NCBI GenBank assembly: GCA_013368325.1
Contig: JAACJK010000007.1
Location: 124,001-188,000 of the forward strand
Origin: Ephemerocybe angulata
Lineage: Eukaryota > Basidiomycota > Agaricomycetes > Agaricales > Psathyrellaceae
DNA length: 64,000 nucleotides
Direction of reading: 5' to 3'
Position numbers and translations under genes: made by a program. Shown piece after piece: positions 41,501 through 54,452 of the stretch. Under the pieces are notes generated by a model, which was not told the origin of the DNA, did no database searches, and was given only the letters and a program-made list of their open reading frames with translations. Within the stretch, counting starts at the first letter, position 1; each line of letters starts with the position of its first letter.

Positions 41501-44500
41501 CGTCTTCACCTTTTCCAAGGACTTGATGTACGTCCTGGCCTTCTCCAGTTCAAGCTGTGTGTCTTGGAGCTGCCTATCCGTGACTGCCTTCGCCTCTTGT
41601 AGTACGTGAACGTGCTCAACAATAGTCTTGTCCTGACGATTCTCGAGCTGCTTGACTTCCCACTCCCTCTCCTTCAGGTTGTCCAGGGCAGTATTGAGCT
41701 CCCGGTCGAGCTTGGCGTTACGGTCCTTCAATTTCGCAACTTCTTGTTTTTGAGTTGAAAGGGACCTCTCCAGCTGACTGCGTTTTGTCGACTCCGAATC
41801 CAACTGCTTCTTCACCGCATCGATCTGACGGGTAAAGTTTTCGCGGTCGCGCTCGAATTGCAATTCGACGTCCTCGAAGTCTCGGTATTTAGCTTGTGCA
41901 GCCACGAGCTGACGTTCCAAAGCCTAACAAAGCTCGTCAGTTGAATAGTGGACATGGTAGAAATTAGAATTCTCCTACCTCTTTTGACCGATTCGCCTCC
42001 GCAATCTGGTCCTCAACGTCATGTTGCCGTGTCCGCAGGGCCTGAAGCTCAGACTCCATACCCCTCTTGCTCTTCTCGAGTTCGGCGACCGTCGCTTGAA
42101 GCTTAGTTGCCGCCTCCTGAGCCCCGAATGCCCTGTCAGACAATGACTTGTGGCTCGACAAGAGGTTCTTGTGTTCGCGGCTGGCGTGCTCCAGCTCCAC
42201 CTTGAGCTTGCTCTGGGCCTCCAGCGCAGTCCGACGAGATTCGGAGAGCTCTTCGTGCAGACGGTTAAACTGGATGCGCAAGTCAGCAAGTTCCTCCTCT
42301 TTGCTTTGCTGTGCCTCTCGTCGCATCGTCTCCTCATCAGTCTTCGCCGCCAGACGCGTCCTGAGGTCGTCGAGTTCACCAGCTAGCTTGTTGCGTAATG
42401 CCTGTTCTTGAGCGAGGTCTTGTCGTTCCGCGTTGAGCTCAGCATGAAGGGTGTCGATATCACTCTGGAGCTCGACTATTTCCTTCAAACCCTTCTCTCG
42501 TTCCTGAGTCAAAGCGTTGACCTGTTTCTCGACGTCTGCGATCTGCTCTTCCTTCTTCGTGAGCATGGCAGAGTATTCGTTCGCAGTTCGAGCCATCTCA
42601 GCGAGTTGTTCCTTGGATTGCCTAGCATCCTTCTCCATAGAGTCGTACTTGTCCTTCCAGAGCTCGCTGAGAAACGTTAGTTCACTACACTATATCTTCC
42701 AGCCAGTCTGGTTGGTTGCTCACCGATTCTGGGCCTCGGCCTTCAGTTTCGCTTCCGCTTCCTGGAGTGCCAAATCCGACCGCTCCTTCGTTCTACCAAT
42801 GTCCTCCTCCCTCTGCAGCGCAAGATTCTTCAGCTCTTCTCCCACTTTTTGCAGCTCCTCCGAGTCCCCACGAAGATTTTCAATCTCCTTATCAGCCGCT
42901 GAAAGTTGCTCGGACATCTCGAGCTCTCTCGCCTCCCACTCCTTCTGTTCTACCTCTAGCCGTACGAGGTGTTCAGCCGCCTGGTCAAACGCCTGTCTCA
43001 GCGACTCGTGTTTCTCCTCACTCTCCTTCTGCAGTCTCAGTGCCCGGTCGAGCTGAGAGTCTAGCAGGTCCAAGTCGCCTTGTAGCGTCGCTATCTCCTC
43101 CTCGAGTTCCGCCTCCCGCCGCTTACTCCTCTCCAGCAGCGCGTCCTTGTCCAACGTGAGGGAGCGTTCGGCTGCGAGCTGATCCTCGATGCGTCGTTTC
43201 TCAGACTCGAGCGACATCCGCAGCGTCTCCAAAGCCTCCTTCTCCTTCTTCTCCCGTTCTGCACGCTCCCTCGCAAGGTGAAGCTCAACCTCTCGTTTGC
43301 GCAACTCTTCGTCATTCCGAGTGGCAGCGAGCAGTGGCCGTACCTGTGATCACATTCAGCCTTCGAAGTACGGTAGACAAAGAAAAAGTACTTGCCTTCG
43401 TGTACAATTGCCACCACGGCCAATCTCTCAGTTCACCGTACACCCTTGCGTTGCGTTGAATCGTGCGAATCGCCACAGCCCTGTTCAAGATCTTTCGCAT
43501 TTGCCGCCGAGCGACCCACATCCTCGACATGGCCTGGAGACGCGAGAACAAATCGTAGAGCAGCGCATCGCGTCGCTCTTCAAGCTCTGCGAGCACCCCA
43601 GCTTTGAAGAAGATCTTGGAGGTACCAATCCTATAGATCATGTCGTCCAACTCTAGCGCATTCACCATGCGGCGACAGGCCTCGCGGCCGTCCATGTACC
43701 CGCGCGGGATGATGCCAGGAGTAAGAACTTCGTAACGCTGCCTGAACTCGACGAAAGGAAGACGATTGGGGTACCCAAGTCGGGCGATACGGATTCCTTC
43801 GAGGACACCGTTACAGCGGAGCTGGTCAAGCACAAGAGGGACATCAACGCGACCGGGCTTCTTGAGGGTGTTAGGGACGATACAACGGACGAAATGGGGT
43901 TGCGTAGCCCTGAGCTGGCCCATCAAGCTGGAAAGCTGCTCTTTGTGTCGTTGAGCTAGAGTTCGGAAAGCACCTTTCTTGATCGCGCGTTTCCGCCCGA
44001 CAGTGAAGAGGTTGTTCGCGCCACCGAGTGGGTTGGGACTCTCCGCGTACTCTGCGAAGAGGGTGGAGACGTAGTTCTCGCCTGAGGCTGCCAGAACCTT
44101 GGTCAGGTTGTCATTGAGGGGATCCTTGTTCTTCTCCAGCCATCCGTCAGTGCGGTATTCAACCTTGGCTGCATAGTGCTGAATGACGAAACCTTGGTGG
44201 AACCTTGAAGGCTCGAATTTATCTCTCCCTGGGTGGTCGTCGTCCTCGTCGTCGATGGGTCCTGCCCACATCGCGCTCAGCTTGTTTGTGAACGTAAGAT
44301 CTGTCGCCTTGGGCATGATACACTCTTCGTCAAGGCAGCTGAGAATGCCGATGTGCTGGCCAGTCGATTCGATGAGATCGATGGTGGGTTGGAGGTCAAG
44401 GCCGAAGTTGACGTAGTCCCACTTGATGCCTTCTCGGGTATATTCCTCCTGCTCTAGCACGAACATGTGGTGGTTGAAGAATTGTTGGAGCTTCTCATTG

Positions 44501-46298
44501 GTATAGTTGATGAGGAGCTGCTCGTAGCTATTCACATCGAAAATTTCGAATCCGGCAATATCGAGGACACCGATGAAGTTGGCTTTGGAGGAGGGTCTGT
44601 CAAGGGCTTTGTTGATTCGGTCAACGAGTGCTCCGAACGACTTCTCATAGAGTGTCTTGCACAGGGCAGAGAGCTCGTCCAAGGCCTGCTGTTGCGTTCG
44701 CGATTGGGACACCCATTCTCGCCCGGCGAGCGTGCGAGGACGGAGGACGGCGCGGGTGAACTCCGCAATGGGAATTCCAAGCAAGTGGCAGACACGTTCG
44801 GCTTGAGATGGGTCTGGCATCATGGCTTCGTCTCCTCTTGACGACGTAATCTCGATATTTCCGATGTGAAGGATGGCGGCAATGATTCGGAATAGCTCGT
44901 GCTGCTCGTTTTGGGAGAATCCAACAGTGTCAAGCGCGTCCTACGATGGGTTTAGCTTCAGTTGAATTCGCTGGAAAACCCAGCGTACCTTCAGTGTGTA
45001 CCACTCTTCCCGGTCGTCGACGCCATCCACTTCTCTTCGACTCTTGTTGAGGTACTCATAGTCTGCCACTGCGCCCTCAAGAAGTAGGGATTCTTCTCGG
45101 ATGTTAGTTCCAGTCAAGCAACGCCTCTCCATAGCACTCACCCTTTATCGAATCGCTAGCGCCTGCAAGAAGCTGGTAGAACACATGAAAGCTCCGCTCT
45201 GCTTCATTCCGGTAGACCACTCGGCTCTTCTCAAGGAGATACCAATCGATATTCGCGCCTGCGATGCTACCATCTGGGGAGAACATGATGCGCACGAACT
45301 TGCCGAACCGACTGGAGTTGTTGTTTCTCTGAGTTTGAGCGTTGCCAAAGGCCTCCAGGATAGGATTCGCCTCTAGGATTTGGCGCTCCAAGAGACCCAG
45401 GCGGCCCTTCGCGGTTAAGTGGGGCGTTGCGGAGATCGAGTTCGAAGAAGAGTGGCCCTTCTTGCGACCAAGTCCCGTCGGCATACTGGTCAGGATGGAG
45501 CTCGATGCGAGAGTGGCAGAACGCGAGTGCGTCCGTGAAGGCGTTGTTGGTGGAGGAGGGTGGGCATCAGCCGCAATAGCTGCCAGGTACTGGATAACCT
45601 TCTTCGTACTCTCAGTCTTTCCTGCGCCAGATTCGCCTCTGCAAGATGAATATCAGTACCACATTGCAAGCGACGAGGAAGGCGCGCGCGTACGTGATTA
45701 GAATGCTTTGGTTCTCTCGCTCGTCGCCCATGTTTACCCAAGCTCGCTCTGCAACTTCGAAGATGTGCGGTGGGTTCTCGTCTCTGCGCTTGCCACGGTA
45801 CTGCTGCACGATGGCATCTGAGTAGAGAGGGAGATGTTGGTATGGATTGATTGCGACCAGAAAGAGCCCAGAATACGTCTAAGGAAGTATAAGAGTCCGT
45901 CATTCTAGACAGTACAAGACCTACATAGATAGCTCCAGATCCATAGCGGAGGCGCAGGTTATGTACGACGCTCGCTTCGTTGAGGAAGGTAAGGTCAGCA
46001 ATGTCCTCCACCCTGTCGAATTTAGGCGGGTTCATCTTGAACAGAGAATCAAAAGGGACTTTGCGAATCTACGTGCATTCTTCAAGTCAGTTAGTTCCTC
46101 GGTATGAGGCTTCGAGTAACGCACCTCTCCTCCTGACGACATAACGACTTCCGCCGCGTCGTCCTCCTCGAGCTCTTGATTCACCCATCCTGCAAGATAG
46201 CCTTCCTTCGTATCCGGAACCCACACCCACTTCTTCTCGTTAAACTCTGCTTGCAATGCAGCAGCTCTAGCTGCATCCCCATTTCTAGTGGATGCCAT
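38514..46298 (-). CDS. Class II myosin heavy chain
   Basis: An actin-based motor of the cytokinetic ring. Starts [20 protein letters not shown] with the SH3-like myosin N-terminus ([16 protein letters not shown]). Motor motifs: P-loop [10 protein letters not shown] (about 45610-45640), switch [11 protein letters not shown], switch II and relay [20 protein letters not shown], and the actin-binding region [13 protein letters not shown]. The converter and IQ-like segment follow ([20 protein letters not shown], then WPWWQLYTK), and then more than 1,300 residues of heptad coiled coil encoded in long exons. It ends [12 protein letters not shown] Ser/Thr/Pro-rich insert lies after the P-loop helix, in loop 1. 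Long open frames on the opposite strand are shadows of the coiled coil. Confidence 0.93.
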
Positions 46299-46739
46299 AG
46301 AGTCTTGTGGGTCTTGCGATTAAAGCCTGGACATGAACAGTGTTGATCTGAACGCGTTGCTGAGTGGCTTGACGTCGTGGTCGTGTGCCGGGATATAATT
46401 AGGCAAGTTGCAGAATGACTTGCGCCGTTGGTCCGCGAGGTATATGGGTGAGGATGAAAGAAGAGCGAAAACCAACTTGGAAGCTGGACAGGTTGCAGGA
46501 CGCGAGCGCGCCGTTGATCAATCCAACCAGCACATATTAGGCAGTCGCCCCTATCCCAACCTTATGGGAAACAAGAGCTTGAACTAAAGTTTGAACGTTT
46601 GAACCAAGTTTGAACAGCCGCGAGCAAAGCGTTTCCTTCCAATGAGAGATAATATTACATGTGTACAACGTAGAGATAGTCGTGTATAATAAATAGTGGC
46701 ATAAATGAGTCAATCCAATAATCGTATGTCTCGCAGTGT
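46299..46739. other. Myosin promoter and Ppo 3' flank
   Basis: No gene is seen. The interval lies between the Ppo stop and the myosin ATG, both minus strand. Confidence 0.5.
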
Positions 46740-49700
46740 TCAGGCTTTTGGGGCGGGGGCATGATCGTACTGTAAGGAGGGTGTGACATCAGCGTCTATT
46801 CCAATCGCCCATTTGCACCGTCCCACGTACCTGGATAACCAGACTGTCCGGGAATTGAGCAATCGCACCGCGAGAGTTGATGTAGAGTTCTCGAGGGGTG
46901 CCTAGGTAGGACTCTTTGAATGCGGCAATGCGCCCTGAGCGACCAGGGCCCCTGCGTAGGCCCTCCTGGCTGAAGATCACATTGAGGACGGCGGGAACAG
47001 TCGCGAGGAGGAACTTCTCGGAAGCAAGGCTAAGAGGAATAGTTGAGATTTTCGCGTAATTGTGGTAAATAAAATGACGCACCCATCGTCGGCAAACCCG
47101 AGAACACCTCCCTTGTCCCCAGAACGGGTGTAGTCCGGAACAGCGGGGTCGGGGCCAAACACAGCGGACTGTCAGTTCATTAGCTTTCTGCAAATCAAGT
47201 TAGAGGGAGTGCCGACTTACATCGAGGTTGGCGCTCGTGATACTGGCGAAGATAGTCTCGCCGACTTGTACAGCATCGCCTGCGACAAGACCAGCCTGGC
47301 CCGCTTGCCTGTAGACTCCGGGAACCGGTGGGCTGAGCCTGAGCGCTTCGCGAATATAACCCGACACCTTGGCAGGTGCGTCCTCCTCCTTTGACTTCAC
47401 GAGCTCCAAAAGCTGTGTCCTGGCATCTTTCTGAGCATCTTGCAAGAAGAAGTTAAGGGTGTGCGCGAGGGTGGCGCTATAGATCGCAGCCGTTGGGATA
47501 AGCGCCGAGAATACGTGCGCCGCAACCTCGCTATGCGATGAGTGCTTAGGCCCAATCTTGTCCCACACCTGCTTGAGGAACGAGTGGCCGTTGTGGCTGC
47601 CGGTTCCCCTGTGGTTGAACGAGTCCGAGAGCGAGAAGCTCGCGAGGCTGTCGATGTGACCCTCGATGAACTCGACGATCGCAATGCAGTGCTTCTGCGA
47701 CGACTCACGCAGGCGCCAGTCGTTTTCGGCAGAGAGGTTGAGGTGCACATACTCGGCGATGTCGGAGAACCACTCGTACACCTCCTGCTCACGCCAAGCG
47801 CCCTTGGGGTTTGCGGCCGTCTTGAGCGGGAGACCAGCTAGCTCCTGGGAGATCCAGTGGATGGGGAGGAGGTTGACCACATCGTTAATAACGTCAACGA
47901 ATTTGAAACTCTTGTCGGCGCTGCTGTACGAGTGGGTGTCGATCAGCTCCTGCGTCTTCTTCGCGAAGAAGGCGGAGACGTCGGCGGGCTTGGAGAAGGC
48001 GAGCTCGAAGACTTCGCGGCTCGACTTGGTGAGATCAGAGCTGAGACCCTTGAGCGTGGATAGGCGTTTCACGCTGTCGCGCCTCGACTGGGAAAACAGT
48101 AAGCTCCTGATAGAATTACGACCTGAAGAAAGCTTACCAGCTTCTTTGTAATGACCGGCTTCGCAATGGTATAGATCCTATTGTCGGCCGTCGAGATGAA
48201 GCCCGGCGTAAGCACCTGCTTCACCCCTGCGAAGGTCTTGACGGGCGTCACAGGAGTCCCCGCCTTCGTCGGTGGGTTCCAATTATACTTCTCCACCAGC
48301 TCCGGATGGTGCTCCTGCAAGTTGCTCTTCATGAAGTTGGGCGTCATGAACGGGAAGTGCGCGTACGCAGACCCCCGCGGGTAGTGGTTCGGCAAGGTGC
48401 GGAAGAGGAGTTTGGTGAGGAGGCCACCGTAGGAGCCGTCCTGAGGGTCGTACTGGCAGTCCTGGAACCCCCACGAGGTGAGGTTCCCGGGAGTGAAGTC
48501 GGTCGTGAAGAACCTGTCCCCGCGCGTGAGGCAGACCGCGTCCGCGAGGATGGCGCGCGAAATCGTGTACCCAGGGCAGAGGCCCGCTCCGGGTCCAGGC
48601 TTCTTCGCCTCCTCAGCCTGCAGTCCAACGTACAGCTCGAGGTTGTCGATGTCGCGGTAAAGCGACTGCGCAGCTTTGGAAATTTCGGGGTTGGGGTTCC
48701 ACTCATCGAAGGAGGCGTATGGCTTGAGACCAACGAATTTGCGGAACTCGTTCATGGAGCAGGTTCCCCAGGAGCGCGCCTGCTCTATGCCCATGACCTC
48801 GATGATGCGCATAGCGGCGGGGGTACCACGCGCTTTAAAGGCCCCTGCACGCCATTCCGTCGCGCGCTGGAGGATGTTGGCGAGGTCAGCATCGCTGAAC
48901 TTGCCGTTCGCGTCACGCGAGAGCTTGCCAAAAGTCCACTCGCGCGGGCCCCCAGCAGGCTTGAGGAACTTGTGCGCGCCGGCGATGAAATCGTCGACGA
49001 CCACCGTCTTGGGGTCCTTACCTTGGAAGAAGGTGTTGAACGTGTCCGTCGTCCACTCCGTGTCCTTCTCCGAAAGGGTCGCGTGCCACCGGTAAAGCAT
49101 GTTGAACTCTACGGAGCAGACATTGCCCTCGCCGACGGGCTCCAAGCTGTGGCTGGAGTTGCGGATAGGCTAATCGCGAAACGCTATCAGCATCGTAATT
49201 CCTGAGAAGGCGGCGTCTACTAACCATGAGGGGGTCGAGCCTCCAGTTGCTACCATCGCGGGCTAGACCGAGGATAGCTCCGACGTAATCTGGGATGAAA
49301 CGAGCGATCGTTAGCCAAGGTTAACGAAGTAATTATCAGTCGATCCTTACCACCAAGAATGATGTGCATGAAGTATCCGCAGTTCACGAGGCGCGCCCGT
49401 TCGAAGATTTCGTCGTCCTGGATCTCGCGCTCCGTGTCGTTGGCGAAGGTCTTCTTGAACTTACCGCTCTCGTTGATATCAAGGATCTTCTGAGCAATAT
49501 ACTGTGGAAAACACGGTAGATAAGCATCTGTAAACCGAGTTCTTGTGGGCGACCTACGTTGTGGTTCCTGTTCATCAACACTAGCAGCGCACAGCTCGCA
49601 GGGGGCATATGGAGGAGCCTGTAGTCTCCGAACACGTCGTTCCAAAGCCTGCCTGTCCCATCCTTCCTGCCTGCCCCATCCTTCCGCCTCACCGCGTTGA

Positions 49701-50633
49701 TCTTGGTCTCGTCTCCTCCGTACAGCACGCTCAGGTCGAGATAGCTGCTCGCGTTGTTGATGGTCCAGTCATGGTGATCCGTATCAAAGATACTGTGGAT
49801 CACCAGATCCGCGAAAGCAAAGAATAAGCTCGAGATGCCTCCCGGGTGCTCCTCGAATTTGTCCCTAAGCAGGAGTGTATCGAACACTAGACCGGCATCG
49901 GGGAGCGAGTCTTTGGGCAGGGTGTGCTTTGATGGGACAGAGCGCGCGTATGGCCGCTTCGCTTGCCCCATCGAGGGGAATAGGGGGTTGTAGTTCGAGC
50001 CGTCCGCCGAGCGGAACGCGTACTTGGCCTGAGGCAGCGCCTTCTTGGCCTTCTCCTCGCAAGTCGTGTGGTTCTTAGTCGTCAGGCAGCAACAAGGCTC
50101 GTCCTTGGGGAGGGTAAGGTACCCTGCTGGGGGATGCGGGAGGTCCTTATACACTGCAATAGTACTTTAGCGCCCGCGATGACGAATTAGGATGGATGGG
50201 TTGCGGGGGACGTACAGAGGCTGATAACATATTCTTGGAGTTTCTGAGAGAGGGGGTGACTTTGGAGGCGAGACATAGCGGTCAGAATGACCTCCAGCTA
50301 GACGTCAGGGTGTTAGAGGCTGGATAGCAAGCTTTCGAAGTCGCGCTGCACGTACGAGTAGCTCGCGGTCATCGAGGCCGACGCAGACTTGTTCTTGAAG
50401 GCGTCGATGAGCGCAGGCTGGACATTGTCGTCAGCATCTCTGCCCAGGAACGATATGGATATACCTACGAGAGCATCGATGCCGACAGGTGGGTTTTTGA
50501 GGTGTTCCAGAATGTCGTTGACCTTGTCTTCAAAGGGGCTGCTCTGGAATTTCGCGCCGTTCGTGTCGAGCGGCGCGTCGGTCTGACTGACGAAGTCGGC
50601 CTTGCGTGCAAAGCTGCGGAGGAATCCAGACAT
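46740..50633 (-). CDS. Psi-factor-producing oxygenase (fatty acid dioxygenase / P450 fusion)
   Basis: Starts MSGFLRSFARKADFVSQTDA. The N-terminal half is an animal-peroxidase-type dioxygenase: FADLVIHSIFDTDHHD, SSYLDLSVLYG, LLVLMNRNHN and the YRWH motif holding catalytic Tyr and haem-ligand His. It should oxidise oleic or linoleic acid to hydroperoxides. The C-terminal half is P450-like (AFFAKKTQELIDTHSY, ALRLSPPVPGVYRQA) and in active relatives rearranges the hydroperoxide to diols. The expected haem-thiolate Cys is missing: across the intron at about 47036-47088 the best splice reads GFADDGLASEKF, with Gly in the Cys position. Many introns; the last exon encodes YDHAPAPKA. The products, oxylipins, regulate fungal development. 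The dioxygenase half looks complete; the P450 half is probably inactive (inference). Confidence 0.9.
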
Positions 50634-50670
50634 GTTTGAGCGAGTCGGAGAGAGTGGAGAGAGGGGGCTG

Positions 50671-50682
50671 AGTATATATAGG
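50671..50682 (-). promoter_or_regulatory. TATA box of Ppo gene
   Basis: CTATATATACT on the minus strand lies about 40-50 bases before the ATG at 50633. This implies a very short leader. Confidence 0.6.
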
Positions 50683-51346
50683 AGAGATCGTATAGGGCAC
50701 GAGGCAGGGGGATTGTTCAGGAACAGGGCTTGATAGTGGCACTTTAAGTAGTATCCCCAGGAACGGGCGGTTAGTCACAAATCTAGGTGAGTCCATTGGG
50801 AACGGACGGATATCATGGTCGGGCGATTGCCTTACGCTCCTTTCGCTCAGAACGGATGGACAGACGGGACAGCCGCAATGGTTCTGGGTGCCGTCGAATC
50901 AATAGAACCATCTTCTCCCACCGTCTCGGAGATAGAACTCCTCAGTCTCGCGTACCAGAGAACAACGGCGCCCGAGTACGGTAGTGTGCATCGGTAAGTT
51001 TCTCTGACCGACTTTGGGTCAGCGGGACCATGATCCAATTGATTGTGCGAGAGTAAAGCTTCCGACAGCTGTATTGTGGGGTCCCATCTTCCTCCGATTC
51101 CATAGGCATGCTGCATCCACCGATGTGTTCTTTGAAACTTTATGTCTCTCAGCTCACCTCCAAAGAGAATTCTGCGGCTTCTCCGGGTTTTTTAGATATC
51201 GGGTTGTGCTCAATCGTACATTCGGAGTATGCAATGGATGGGTATACCAAGAAGGAAAAGGAAAGAACGTCTACACGGAATCAGGCAAGAGGGAACGCCA
51301 CAGCGCTATCTGGGCGCCCAGAATGCAGAGCTCAGGCCCAGGGCGC
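50683..51346. other. Intergenic between YKT6 and Ppo
   Basis: Short frames on both strands have no recognisable motif. This is upstream control sequence of the Ppo gene. Confidence 0.5.
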
Positions 51347-52295
51347 TTACATCAGGACGCAGCAGGAATTTTGCTATGGGAGAGTTGACATGAGCTCCAA
51401 TATAGATAACAGAGCCGACAGGTGGACAGTCGACTCAGTACGGCAGTTACATACCTTCTTGGCCGTCTTGTAGAACATCTTGCTCTGCGCCGACAGGGCG
51501 TTTGATCTATCCACCAAATTGTCAAGCTTCTCCCCCCTTTGGAGTACGGATTCTATTGTCTTGTGCTGAAACACAAGCATCGGGGATTCGGGGAATCAGT
51601 CAGTCAATCTCTTTCTATCATATTTCCAACCTCTTTCCACAAATCAAACGCAACGGTTCCGAAGAGAATTTAAGAAGTAATGCCCAGCTATACTTGGGAC
51701 GGACGTTCGAAATTGGTGAGATTGAGTACTTACAAGGACAATCTTGGTTTCATCGAGTTCCTGCTGCACACGCATGATGCTGTCAGCCTGAGTTGGGTCC
51801 TGGTATTTCTGGATATAGTTCTCGATGTCGGGGAAGGAGATGGATCCCGGGTTACTGTATGACGACTGCGGAACTTTGGATGTGAAGTCGTCTAGGATCT
51901 TGGAAAGTAGGGAAAAGGCAGGTCGGACAGGGTATTCCTGATCACAAATGATCACAGCTAGCAGGGAATACAAGAGCAGGGAGTCAGTTACACATGGAAA
52001 CATGAGGAGCACATTCGGTGGATCCGAAACGTGCAGCGGGTTGGGGGTTGTGTTTACCTGCAATCTGCTCTGCACCTCCCCTGTTGTACGAGTGGAAGGT
52101 GTATTCTCTCTCCTGGACGCTCTGGCGCTGGCCTTCCTGTGTCCTCTCCGCCACTGTTCTGGCAAAGAAGGTCATGAACTCCTGAACCGAGCCACGTTGG
52201 AAGAAGCTGAAAGATGTGAGGTCGCTGGCCGTGCTAAGCACAGTGGTTGCACCTGAGGGTGGAGCATGAAGGATGGCTATCGAGAAGATCTTCAT
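51347..52295 (-). CDS. YKT6: R-SNARE YKT6
   Basis: A lipid-anchored SNARE of ER-Golgi, vacuolar and autophagosomal fusion. Starts [15 protein letters not shown] with the longin domain ([47 protein letters not shown]). The SNARE helix ([14 protein letters not shown] joined to [20 protein letters not shown]) contains the ionic-layer Arg. The last exon (CAA AAT TCC TGC TGC …) ends in CCVLM: one Cys for palmitoylation and a CaaX box CVLM for prenylation. Length, about 200 aa, is normal. Exon joins agree with the family throughout. Confidence 0.93.
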
Positions 52296-52460
52296 GATGA
52301 GCTAGAACAGTACGACAGACAATGAGGAGGAGAGCAAGTCGAGAGCTGTGCCAACTGCTGGAGTGCGCCAGTGCTGCATCGCCACACGGCATCTACTTTG
52401 AGCGAAGCCCCTATTTACATCATCCATCAATTATTGAGCGCTGAGCTACTCTATTTCTGC

Positions 52461-53292
52461 CTATTCGTCTTTCAGGTACTGCCCAAACTCTTCGATAGCC
52501 TTCGCATCCCCGGCAAACAATTCCTCCAGGCCTTCCTTGGTCAAGTAATTGTGGTCCTCCCAGTCAAATCCTGGCACAACCACCTCCGTGATCAAGCAAT
52601 TGACCTTGTCCTTCGCCTCTTCCGTGGTCGCGGACTCGGTGTCCTCGTCCAGCAGTTGAGACATCTTCCAAACTCCAGTCCCAACGAGAAGAAAGCGATT
52701 CTCATCCGCAGCCTCGTTGGGGCCGATGATATGCTTTTCGATCTTGGGAGGTTGACCTGGGACGCTTGAAGGGGTGATGAGGGTGTATTGGGCACGACCC
52801 TGGTGCAAGGCGTGGTATATCTAATCGGCAAAGATTCAGTTTCAAAGAAACGTTGGTATAGGGACCAGAGGGTATTAGGAAAGGGCCCTAGGCGATGTTG
52901 GGAAATAGGTGCGTGTGTTACAGATACACAACTTTGAGAGGACAAGGCTGAAACGAAATAGGTACGTACAAGAGATTTGTTCATGTGAATGAACCCTTTG
53001 GGCCTGTCGTGCGAGAGCAGGTAGTATATAGTTGTCGCAAGCAGGCGAGGGGCGTCCCCTAAAGGCCACAATCAGCAACCCGGTATGCGCTATAGCCTAT
53101 GCTCCTTTGGTGTGTTTGCTCACCTGCAAACGGACTGGGCACTTTTTTGTCCTGGACATCGGTAACCTTGAAATACCCTAGGTGCTAACTCAGCTTCATG
53201 TGGTATTCGTACTCTTCAGTGGGGTTATTACCTCCCTCAGGGTGCTTTTCCAACTCTAGCGAAGCAATCAGTCGGCTTGAAGTGGCGGCCAT
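52461..53292 (-). CDS. DUF985 cupin-family protein
   Basis: A single cupin barrel protein of the DUF985 (cupin_5) family, of unknown biochemical role. The N-terminus MAATSSRLIASLELEKHPEG joins across an intron to GYFKVTDVQDKKVPSPFA. This is followed by LLATTIYYLLSHDRPKGFIH, then YHALHQGRAQYTLITPS (with the His-containing cupin motif), VGTGVWKMSQL, ITEVVVPGFDWEDHNYLT and LEELFAG. The family spacing and the usual DFxWEDH-like segment are kept. Three or four exons; the first ATG is at 53292. Confidence 0.85.
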
Positions 53293-54452
53293 CTAGTTTC
53301 TAGTTGTCTATGTCGGCTTGTCTGCCTCGGATATCGTAGGGGGCTCGGCGTTTGATTTTTCCTGGAACGTCCCCCATCTCCCCCATCTTCCTTTTATCTG
53401 CGGAATTGTGGAATTTCCAGCTCCGTCGTGCGCGCTTGCCGGCTGTGAATCCTTTATATTCGTCAGCAGGCGACTATCAATCTCCTGCTTAGTGCTGCGC
53501 TCTCGTACCCGGTGTCCTCTCTCGTTACCTACTACTATCCGACTATCCGGGACCCTGATAAGTAACTGCGCATCCTGTTTATTCTTGGGGAGTATTTAAG
53601 GCCCGTGCTGGCTTTGATTGCGCGCGCTTGATCTTCACAGGCCTTTTCCTCTCCTATCGCTCAAATGGCGCAATTCACTCTCGGTCCTAGGCCTCATCGC
53701 TCAGCCAACGCTCAGCGCCTACTAGCTATGGCGAAGAGGGTTCCTTCGACTGCAAGGCTTGAGAGTGATTGAAAATCTGGAGTCTGTTACTCCACTTCTT
53801 CCAACTCTGCCGTACCACCGCAACTTTCTATCCGAGTGTGTGAGAGGTCGTACACTCATTCGGCCCCCATGGCCGCCTCTCCGACATCGCCTCCGGTACG
53901 TGCAACAAGGTGTATAGCTACTTAGGGACTACTTATGTCTACCAGCGTCCTCTGTCAGCCTTCTGGTGACGTTGACGTTCGCCAAGTACTTTGGATAACA
54001 CTGCTCCATCTTACCGGGTATTGGGGATTCCAGAGACGGGAGTGGGTGAGACCATCATTTAATCAAGCGATTGTATTTGGTATCGTTGACATGCTACCAT
54101 TCAATTAATATTATACAGGTTTGCAGTCGCCTTCATGCCTATGCCCACAGCCAAACCACTGCCCCCACCTTGGCCCCACCGTTATCCGTGCGCATTGGAT
54201 CTGTTTGGGATCACTCTCCTTACCTTCCGCGCCGATGGGTGTGAAGCGTGGATCACTGGCAACCATCCGACAACCATCACATCACGATCATGAGATCAGG
54301 CATCACAACAGCCTTGAGGAGAACATATATAAGAGCGAGGCCCCAGCGAATGTTCCCCCATCGTGGCTGCGCCCGAACACACACAAGGTTGATCCTTACC
54401 CCGTCCCCGTCCCACCAAACCACCGTCAAAGTCAACTCGTACCAGTTCAAAT
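53293..54452. other. Divergent intergenic region
   Basis: A TATTTAAGG box near 53594 is followed by a pyrimidine-rich run and an ATG at 53665, but the frame closes soon and no family is recognised. It may be the start of a lost gene. The second half belongs to the promoter of the tetraspan gene. Confidence 0.4.
54324..54333 (+). promoter_or_regulatory. TATA box of tetraspan gene
   Basis: CATATATAAG lies about 120 bases before the ATG at 54453, in a position expected for a fungal core promoter. Confidence 0.65.

Noticed and set aside
40500..43300. Several 90-180 codon plus-strand frames
   Set aside because: They lie antisense to the myosin coiled coil; Ser/Leu/Cys-rich composition is the expected complement of Glu/Lys/Gln codons.
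53594..53780. TATTTAAGG box with downstream ATG as a new gene
   Set aside because: The frame closes after about 35 codons and no following exon could be supported.
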